The notes under the pieces: model-generated
What the model saw: only the letters and a program-made list of their open reading frames with translations
What the model was told of the DNA's origin: nothing
The model's database searches: none
Source of the DNA: Agrostemma githago
Taxonomy: Eukaryota; Streptophyta; Magnoliopsida; Caryophyllales; Caryophyllaceae
NCBI GenBank assembly: GCA_958450325.1
Contig: OY288243.1
Location: forward strand, 49,740,878-49,804,877
Direction of reading: 5' to 3'
DNA length: 64,000 bases
Part shown: in pieces, positions 55,821 to 64,000 of the stretch
How the letters are laid out: the number at the start of each line of letters is the position of its first letter
How positions within the stretch are numbered: position 1 is the first letter of the stretch
Made by a program: the position numbers and the translations under genes

Positions 55821-57540
55821 CTAAGGGTAATAGCGTTTAAGTTGGTCCATGTTAGTAGGGGTTGAGAATTCTTGTCCGTCTAAGTCGGTGATTATCACGA
55901 CACCGTCTGTGAGTATTTTCTTTACAAGGTAAGGGCTTGCCCAGTTTGGTTTGAACTTTCCCTTAGGATCGACGAAGAAGTGGGGCTCTAATGGACTTAA
56001 CCACTAAATAATCTCCATCTTGTATGTTTTGAGACTTGACTCGTTTGTCAAAGGCTCGTTGTATTCTTTGTTGGTAGGTTTGCACATTGGATAGTACGTG
56101 TATTCTGCGCTCATCTAAAAGGACTAGCTCATCGTAACGTTTTTGGTTTCATTCTTCTTCGTGAATGCCGCTTTCGGCTAGTATCCTTAGAGAAGGTATT
56201 TCTGACTCTATTGGTTGTACTGCTTCTGAACCATAGGTTAGGTAGTATGGTGTGGCTCCGGTGAGAGTTCGATTGGGAGTTCGGTATCCTCGTAATGTGA
56301 ATGGTATTTGGTGGGCCAATCCCGATAGTTATCTATCATCTTCTTAGGGATGGTGATGATGGTTTTGTTTGCTGCATCTACAACTCCGATTGTTTGAGGC
56401 CTATAGGGCGATGATTTGTGTCGTTCGATTTTTTATTGTCTAGGAGTACTTAGGTATCTGCCCTAAAATGAGCCCCCTGATCACTGATGATGTTGGTATA
56501 CCGTAGTGGAAGATGATAATGTTTTGTAGGAATTTGACAACTTCTTTAGAGGTTAGTATTTTGTAGGATGTTGCTTCAACCCATTTGGTAAAGTAATTGA
56601 TGGCAACTAGTATGAAAAAGTGCCCGCCTGTTCCAGATGGGTGTACGTTTCCTATCATGTCGATGCCCTACGTGGAGATGGCCAGGGTGTTGTTGTAGTG
56701 TGGAGTGGGTATGGTGGTATATATTGAATGTTGGCGAATATTTGGCAATTGTGATAGTGAAGTACATGATGTCGGCAGTTTGCTTCTAGGGTTATCCAGT
56801 AGTAACCTAGCCTCATTATTTTACGGGATAGTGTGTGTGCACTCATATGGGGTCCGCATTCTTCGTCATGTACTTCTTCCATGACTCTTTTGGATTGGGT
56901 TTTGTCTACCCACCTAAGGAGTACTCCTTGCGAGGTTCATTTGTATAATAGCCCTTGGCTTAGGACGTAATGGGTGGCAAGAAGTCTCAAGGCTTGCTTG
57001 TTTTTGGTGTTTGTATTAGGGGGTATGATCCATCGGTTTTGAAATCTAGGATGTTTTTGTACCAGGGCTCTTCGAGGGTATCGTTGGTTTCAACATTGTG
57101 GATGTAAGCCGGTTGTTCGCTCCTCTCCAGACAGATGGGCATGGAGAAGAGGTTATCGGGCACGTTTATTAGTGAGGCTAGTTTGGACAGTGCATCCGCA
57201 AATTAGTTTTCCTCACGCGGGATGTGTACGAAGTCAATTTCGGTGAACTCTCGGGAGATTGTTTTGATTTCAGTTTAGTATGGAGCTAGGCTTTTGCTAT
57301 AAACCTTCCGAATGCATGTGGCTTGGTTGACTACCAGGGATGAGCCCTCGTGGACCCTAAGGCTCCTAATCCCTAGGGGTACCATGGCTCATAATCCTAT
57401 TAGACAGTCCTCGTATTTGGCTGCATTGTTGGTTTCTAGGAAGTCTAGTTTCACGGATATGGGCGTATGGTCACCTTGTGGGGATATGAAGGGGATTCCT
57501 ACACCGTAACCTCTCATGCTCGAGGGCGCCATCGAAATAT
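55821..57540 (-). pseudogene. pol: Element D: RNase H tail and integrase, degraded
   Basis: Archaeal-type RNase H end near 57480-57200 (HTPISVKLDFLETNNAA, FADALSKLASL in broken frames), linker MPICLERSEQPAYIH (57140), HHCC region (HDEECGPHM, CQIFANIQYI), IGNVHPSGTGGH and a C-terminus MDQLKRYYP ending at TAG 55823-55821. Many stops and frameshifts. Confidence 0.8.
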
Positions 57541-58024
57541 AGATCCCACGACTCATCGTCAGCGAATAGGATGTCTTGATCAGGAAGGATTATGTGTCAG
57601 TTGAATGCGTTTCTTCTATCGAGTTTTCTGCTAAGAAGTCAGGTACGACCTTTCCCTTGATGACTTTAAGGGGTGTATAGGTTAGGTCGAATTTTGCGAG
57701 TGTTAGGATCGTCTATGGATTGTGTTAGTATGATTGCTATTGCGATCTCGGTTACGGTGAGGTAAAGTGGGCTATTGGTCGATGTCCTTATGCTTAAGGT
57801 TTGTTTAATTGCTATAGATAAATGGCATAGTAACGAGTCATAAGCGAGAAGTGTATGTTTTAAATCAAGCATTTGTCGAGGCGCATAGTGAGGAGGGGAA
57901 AAGCTTATTTCTTTATTGATGGGATCTCAAGAAAGTACGTTTAGATAAGACTCTTGGAGATAACGACAGGCCCCTAAACCTCCGACTCGATGCATGCAAA
58001 AGGAAAATAATAATTATTGTGATA
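57541..58024 (-). other. Element D junk between RNase H and gag
   Basis: Short readable pieces of the RT-RNase H region, but no RT motif. The RT domain has been deleted. Confidence 0.5.
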
Positions 58025-59237
58025 TTAAGTCTTGACCCTATGACGAGCTAGAATCTGATCCAGACACGGGTTCACTTGCTTCCGCGGGTGCTCGCACGTT
58101 GTCGTATTCTGGGTATGTTCGGAACTTCTCCTCCTGGATAAGGTATCAGAATAGTTGTCAGAACCTGTGGCATTCACTAATCTCAAGCCCTCAACCTCGG
58201 TGATATCGACACCATTTGTTACCATTCCAGTGGAGGGCCTTTTGTTCACGAGCGGATCAGGCGTTGGGGCCATGGAGTAAAAAAGGCCATCGGCCGTTAG
58301 AATGGTTATAGCTTGATCATGGGATAGCCTGAAGTGTTCGAGAAGTCGGAGGCACCCTCCTTCGGAATTATCTGTGAGGAGGTGCATTGGCCTTTTGGTT
58401 AGTAGTGCCAGTTTAACTGTTCCTGTGTCTAGCAGTCCTTGTATTTTGTCTTTCAGGAGTTTGCAAGATTTTGTATCGTGGCTATTACCCCTATGATAAT
58501 GATAGTACTTGTTTTTTTACCATTAGTTGGACCTTTTGTTTAATGAGGGGTCTGCCATCGGGCGTATGGGTCGTAGGAGGCGAACATATGTTAACCTTCG
58601 TAGTGCGGATGCATAGCTAAGTTTTAGGTGAAGTTACGTTGCTCCCCCTAATAGACCCATTGCACTCCGAGGTAGGCGGTTCAGGAGATGCCCCGATCTT
58701 TTCTTCGATATGAACTATTCTTGCCTCAATTTTTAACAGCAAAGGGTACAGTTGTAGTATTATCTGGGTCAGATCTCCCGTTGTTTTGGGCTCAGTGGGA
58801 GTGTTAGGCGTGTATTCATCGTGGTCGTCTGAGTATTCATCGATGTTTAGAACATTGTCCCTTTTAGGGTCAAGATGAGAGCAGTCGATAACATCATCAA
58901 AGATGGCATGGACATTAAAGGGGTTCGAGGTGTTGTTCGTCTTTTCGGGTGGAGCGAGCGGAATCATCACGTTGTCGATCATGTCATGTATTGTGTCTTT
59001 GATTCGGAAACAGGATTCAGTGCCATGCCCATTGTCACGATGAAAATGGCAATATTTGTTGGCATTCCACATTTTGCTTCTTTTATCGATATGGGGATCT
59101 GCCGTGGGTCCCAACGGCTCGAGCTTGATGAAGGAAGGGTGGAACGTGCGACGCTTGCTAAACAAATCAGGTAAACCAATGAGGTAAACAGGCAAAAATT
59201 TGAAGAACTCGCCCGCCTGAGGAGTCTTCAACAGCAT
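58025..59237 (-). pseudogene. gag: Element D gag remnant
   Basis: 59237-58617 is open (206 codons): PLGPTADPHIDKR, then the zinc-finger-like CHFHRDNGHGTESCF as in C, then an acidic linker. 58387-58025 may be a further part of the gag-protease region. Frame breaks separate them. Confidence 0.7.
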
Positions 59238-59284
59238 AACTGTAATTCTGGACCCTCTCCCCGACCCCCGGACCCTAGAGACCC

Positions 59285-60197
59285 CATCTTTTTTTTGGTG
59301 AAATGTGAGATAAATTCATTCATCAAAAAATGGAGTTACAAGCATATGCACAGACTCAAGGTATAAAGACAAATAAGTCATAGTTGGGACCTAGACAACT
59401 CAACAATTATAACCAATATTCCTGAGATATCTAATGTCGTCAAAAGTAACAGAGTCATTTGGCTTGATTTTAATTCTACCCCTAGCATCCGCAGCAATCC
59501 TGGCAGCAAGAGTAGCTGGGTGATAGACAATTCCTTCATACAAAGCCCTATTTCGTTGATTCCAAATCATGTAATAGCAGGCTGCAAGGAGACCCGCGTG
59601 AAGTTTACTGTGCAGGGAATCAGAATGAGCATTACTGATATGCGGAGACTGCAATGAGAAACCCGCCTGGGTTGTCACTTTCCGCATAACTCATCTGCTA
59701 TATATACACTTGAAGAACAAGTGAGGAGCAGTTTCAGCGTGCTGGAGACATAAGCAACAGAGATCATCTTCAACGCATCCAAGTTTATGCAGCTTAGTCT
59801 TCGTATTCAGGCCATCATGCATAATAATCCAGCAAATGTAACTGTGTTTAGGAACATTCCATTGATTCCAGACAAATTTTGCCCATGGACGTGAGGAATC
59901 ATCAGGATGAAGCCAAGCATAACCTTTTTTAATAGAATAACCTGCATGGCTATGCCTCCAAGTGCCATTGTCGAAACCATTCTTAATCTTCTCTTTAACA
60001 CGACATATAGCTTTCCAGGTCCAAGGGCAATCCCTTCAATGGGGCTGGGAGTGGTGCTAGCACTAGCCTCCCTGTTAGATGATTCGATCCTGTTGGTACC
60101 TGTAATTAAAAAACCTCGTGGTTTCTTAATGTTAATTTTGGAAGTTTGTAACATGATTATGAATTTAGTTTGTGTATGACATTTAGTTATCTTGGTT
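59285..60197 (-). pseudogene. LINE (non-LTR retrotransposon) 3' fragment
   Basis: Encodes the zf-RVT domain found at the end of plant L1-type ORF2: PWTWKAICRVKEKI (near 60020), WNQWNVPKHSYICWIIMHDG (near 59850), CCLCLQHAETAPHLFFKC (near 59740) and CYYMIWNQRNRALYEG (near 59560), to a stop at 59400. A short A8 tail lies at 59294-59287 on the minus strand. Endonuclease and RT are absent (5' truncation). The 5' limit is uncertain and no TSD is clear. Confidence 0.8.
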
Positions 60198-60785
60198 GTG
60201 TGGACGCTGCCACCCGCTTGCCGCACGAACCCACACAGACCATCGCAGCGGCCACCCACACAGCCCGTCTGACTCGGTTTGGGCTGGTCTGATCCCGCGT
60301 CTGGGGCGAAGTGTCGTACCTCGATATGGTTGACGATATTAATTGTACTAGATAGATGTATGGGCGCATCTAAGTTTCCGTTGAATAGATCGAGATGTGG
60401 TTGTGAATGTTTAAAGGTCGATTCATTTGGTCTGGCGATCGTTTTAGTAAACCGAATTTGCTGCCGATTTGTGTAGTCGCCACCGAGTAATTTTGGGATA
60501 CTCGGAAACCGTTCAAGTCAACTTTAATCCTTATCCGACTCAAAGCTGAGTGACATGGGGACCTAAAGATAGATACTTGTACCCTTAGGCATTCCATGTC
60601 TAGAATGACTCTCATTGCCAATGGTTTCGGACATCCGGAAACCGTAGATTCTGATTTAGGGGTGAGGGTGCGTATTGGGATGCCAACATCCAGTAGACAT
60701 CAACATCTAATCTTGCCCGCACGTGCCGGTCTCTATTAATCAATCGGTGGGCTAATAACTTCGCTCTGATGTGGTGTGAATGTGT
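60198..60785 (-). repeat. Element D LTR remnant (U5 end)
   Basis: TGTGGACGCT at 60198, then text shared with the C LTR: TTTGTGTAGTCGCCACCGAG, GACTCTCATTGCCAATGG and TTTCGGACATCCGG. Cut at 60785 by the next LTR; no primer binding site follows on the minus strand because the LINE lies there. Confidence 0.75.
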
Positions 60786-62143
60786 AGACACCCGCATTTA
60801 TCGTTTCTGAGGTGGGGGGCCCAATACCAAGGCGCTGGCCCCCGAGAGCCCGAATTCTGAGTCAAAACATTTCACAAAACTCTATAAATACACTCTTACG
60901 TCTATCATTTCAAGGGTCAACATTTTTCGTTCTCGAAACTCTTAATCTAGAAACCAAGAGCTTTCTTCTCCCTCACATACACCTTAACTCCTCCTACATA
61001 TATCGAACTGCTCACAGTGTGTATGTTGATACTCCGCGAGCCCGTGTATCGAAACATTTCACATGTAGGTTGAGGGTGTTCAAACCCCATTTCTAATCCT
61101 TAAACTCATTTACTTATCGTACTATAACACTACTAATTGTTTATCGTACGCTAACATTTTACTTTACGAATATATCCTTTTAGTTTTCCGTTCCTTACAT
61201 CTAACTACTAACATTCGACTATAAAATACTCGCCTTTTAACGTATTGAATAAAAAGGGTGACAAGATAAGTAAACACGGACACAAGAGTACGGCACTCAC
61301 GTCGACGGTCGTTTATCTCGTTACCCCGCGTAATTGCCTGGTTGTCGAAGGGCTAGTCAACCCCCCAAAAAATGCTTTTATCATTTCGTTATATTAATAC
61401 CGCGTATACTATTATAAAAACTATTTTCGAAAACTCGATTCTAGCAAACGTTCGATGACGCTAAATCGAGCGTCGTAGGCCTAAATGCAAAACTACGACA
61501 CCAAAATGCAAAGGACCTAATGTTTGCGATGACGAATCGATCCTTTCAATCGAACGCATTCGATAATCGGTTCTGCCCAAAGCCCGCATAACTACCAGAC
61601 AGGACGCAATGAGGGTGGTGCCTGACACTTGAGCTCCACCTCCCACCCCCTCAAGCGCCTAATGGTTGAGCCGTCGTCGATTAGACGCCTGACCTACAGG
61701 TTATGACGTGATCACGGAATTTATCATCGCATGTTTTCAATTTCATTAATAATCGTCGTTCCGAAATGTTTGATGTCGATTCTATAATCGAATGTCATGC
61801 ATAAGGATTCATCAAAAATCGAAGAAATACAGAACCCAATGACGTCAATCCGAGAGTCGTACGGTCTACACGACCCGACAACGATATCGTGACAGGAAGG
61901 GCTCCAATATTCGTATTAAGTCGATATAATCGACCTAAATTATAAACATGGGCGATCAAAGGACAAGCACCCAATTATGGTCGAAACGAGGTATTGTAGA
62001 CTTTAAATATAGTCCACAACGGTACGAGTCTCACCTAGGGAATTACGCTCGCTGAGGTAGTCAGCACGTGCTAATCTATCACCTGTTTCCTTTCGTCAAC
62101 ATTTCATACTCATTTTATCCCATTAAGACTTGGAGTGAATGTG
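60786..62143 (+). repeat. TGTAGACACCC-type LTR, copy 1
   Basis: Starts TGTAGACACCCGCATTT after GTGAATG. TATAAATA at 60883-60890. GGGGGCC ... GGCCCCC (about 60812-60836) is an inverted repeat just upstream. 61060-61120 matches copy 2 near 62918-62990 (CATGTAGGTTGAGGGTGT). It may end near 62138, where GAATG is repeated. No coding region. Confidence 0.6.
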
Positions 62144-64000
62144 TAGACACCCGCATTTTGCCTGCTTCTGTCGGTAGCATTCTCCAACAAAACACTGGAT
62201 GACGATCGAACACTAACATGCATTAATACGCTCGAATACGGTCTCGGAATCCATAGTATCCGTCGTGGGCACTTAGCAGAGTGTGAATCTCCCAAAACTG
62301 ACCTCAAATTCAGATTCAGTGGGTCGTTTCCAATAAAATAAAGCTATTTAGAGCTAAAACCGCCACCAGGGGCAAAACCGTCTTTTCCGACCGAGCCAAA
62401 ACCGGTCATAGTCGAAAACTCGAGAACGAAAAAAATATTGCGCTGCATCAAAAGTACAAAGCGAATAAAGTCAAAACAACTAAATCAATCAACCAATCAA
62501 ATCAAATCTTTCCATAAACAAACTCGGATTCCTCTCACCCGTTTGAGGGCACTGAATCGATTGCCTAAGGGCCACTCAATCGAGTGACCCCCTAAAAAAC
62601 GACCAGGAAATTGTCCAGTGGGGCACTCGATTGACTCGACAAAAGGGCACTCGATCGAGTGACCCTAGCCGGGAGGTAAATCAATAAATACCCCTCATTT
62701 GCACATCATTAAAGAGACTTCTTTTTCCACTCCCTTAACCCCATTTTTCACTATCTTATAGTCCTCCATACTCACACATATACAAAGCTATCTCAAGACC
62801 AAAACTCGTCAAAAACCGAGAGCATACTCTCCCTAATCACAACCTAACTCACCTTACATAACTTAAACCGCTCCCGTGCCTTCGACGCCACTCCGCGAGC
62901 CTATTCACAAGACTATTACCATGTAGGTTGAGGGTGTCAAACCCCATTTTCTAATCTAATCTCCTTTTCATTTTGTATATACTAACACTACTAACATTTA
63001 AATTCTTGTATACTAACATTTACATTCCGCATCTAACTTTTACTTTTCCGTTCCTAACAATCCAACTATTAACGTCTAACTCTTATTTATCGTCTTTGAC
63101 ATATTGTTCATATATAATACCGCATATATTATGAAACAAAAAAACTTTTTTCGAAACCGATTCGAGCAAATGTCCAATGACAATAACTCGATTATCGTAG
63201 GCTTCAAAAACCAAACTACAATATCGAAATGCGAAGGACCCAATATTTGTGATCGAGTCCCCGATTGAACATGCTCGATGATAAAAATCGCCTAAAATCC
63301 GTATAATCTTCCAAGCAAGTCGTACTGGAAGTGGCGCCCTTCGAGGCGCATCGGCCTAGGCACTTAAAGGTTAGGGCGCTTTATAGCGTACGCATAACCG
63401 TCGGATTATAACGCGATCGTGGCTATTCATTTCCAAGCACAATCGAATCCCATTTTCAAAATTTTACTTTAAATGTTTGATGACGACTCTATAGTCGAAC
63501 ATCATTCATCATGAGTCATTAAATCCAAAGTCGGTACGGAACCCAATAATGTCAATCTGATTGTCATACGATCCTCGTGATCCAATAGGTGACATCGGAA
63601 AATGGAGGGATCTATAATCGTATTGACATGGCGCGGTCAAGGAACATTCCTTCGCACATACATTTTTTTATATCATCAATAACACTCTAAAATGTGTGAT
63701 ATCGACTCCATAGTCGAATATCGTTCTAATGAGTCGTCAAGAAATCGAATTAGTATGAAACCCAATGACGTCAACACGACCGTCGTACGGTCCATATGAC
63801 CCGGAAAGGAAGTCGTAATAAGAAGGGATCGATATTCATAAAAAATTCGAACTCACTTGATCAAAGTCACGAAATGAGTCATTTTAAGCAAAGCTCCTTT
63901 ACTCGTTACAAAGGGCACTCGATCGAGTACCTAAGGGTCACTCGATCGAGTGACCCCCTCAAAAACGGGCAGGAATTTTTCATCTGGAGCACTCGACCGA
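62144..64000 (+). repeat. TGTAGACACCC-type LTR, copy 2, runs off the window
   Basis: Starts TGTAGACACCCGCATTTTG, again after GTGAATG. It has a palindrome cluster and AATAAATA (62683-62690). Inside, a 200-bp unit (AACCCAATGACGTCAA, CGTACGGTCC) recurs near 61830, 63540 and 63760. At 63900-64000 a second palindrome cluster begins. No gene seen. Confidence 0.6.
62540..62690 (+). promoter_or_regulatory. Palindrome cluster upstream of TATA in LTR copy 2
   Basis: Units GGCCACTCAATCGAGTGACC, GGGCACTCGATTGACTCG and GGGCACTCGATCGAGTGACC, based on the perfect palindrome CACTCGATCGAGTG, followed by AATAAATA (62683-62690). The same cluster occurs again at 63900-64000. Confidence 0.65.

Larger units (their letters stand above)
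53527..60785 (-). mobile_element. Tat-lineage element D, oldest and most decayed
   Basis: Minus strand, with the same plan as A-C: LTR remnant (60785-60198), gag (59237-58025), RNase H tail and integrase (57540-55821), hairpin array and antisense PMD1 (53527-54367). RT is missing. A solo LTR (55056-55750) and a LINE fragment (59285-60197) interrupt it. The left end is cut inside the PMD1 intron by element A; the 5' half of PMD1 should lie beyond A, before base 1. Confidence 0.75.

Overview
The window is a plant repeat nest with no host gene that I can recognise. Nearly every base belongs to an LTR retrotransposon, a solo LTR or a retroposon remnant. Athila-type and Tat-type Ty3/gypsy elements, a Cassandra TRIM carrying 5S rRNA-like LTRs, and plant mobile domain (PMD) genes all point to a flowering plant, probably a eudicot, in a heterochromatic or pericentromeric region. 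I cannot name the species.

Matching target-site duplications (TSDs) and colinear halves give the order of insertion. (1) Element D (Tat lineage, minus strand, 53527-60785) is the oldest. (2) Element A (Tat lineage, plus strand, from before base 1 to 53526) sits in an intron of D's PMD gene. (3) An Athila element (3474-29910, TSD GCTAC) split A between its two antisense PMD genes. Its 3' LTR was then hit by a TGTAAC-type solo LTR (14562-29814, TSD CTTAA). That was split by Tat element B (minus, 16922-29416, TSD ATAAG), whose LTR received a Cassandra TRIM (17206-17936, TSD GCCAA). B also holds an Athila-like LTR and 3' region (18114 to about 22100). (4) A second solo LTR (33347-52038) split A upstream of its second PMD gene, and it was split in turn by Tat element C (minus, 33551-50446, TSD AGATG). 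D carries its own solo LTR (55056-55750, TSD GCGGG) and a LINE fragment (59285-60197). The right end (60786-64000) holds two copies of another TGTAGACACCC-type LTR.

The Tat elements share one plan in pol sense: 5' LTR, primer binding site, gag, protease-RT-RNase H-archaeal-type RNase H-integrase, then genes on the opposite strand. PMD1 is present in A, B, C and D. PMD2, with many introns and a coiled-coil end, is visible in A and C. Next come a tandem-repeat 3' UTR, a polypurine tract and the 3' LTR. Both PMD genes have GT-AG introns, and PMD1 has its own TATA promoter. Being antisense, the introns survive retrotransposition. All copies seen here are damaged, and C and D have lost reverse transcriptase altogether.

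Three features are not explained by standard annotation. A bulged hairpin (outer stem, A4 bulge, inner CCC/GGG stem, often a GNRA loop) is repeated in the 3' regions of both Athila and Tat elements, with compensatory changes and a G-U pair that works only in the pol-sense strand. Most LTR and PMD1 promoters here have a cluster of short palindromic or direct repeats just upstream of the TATA box, with a different motif in each family. The 3' UTR satellites of A and C are also built of inverted-repeat units that keep their pairing.
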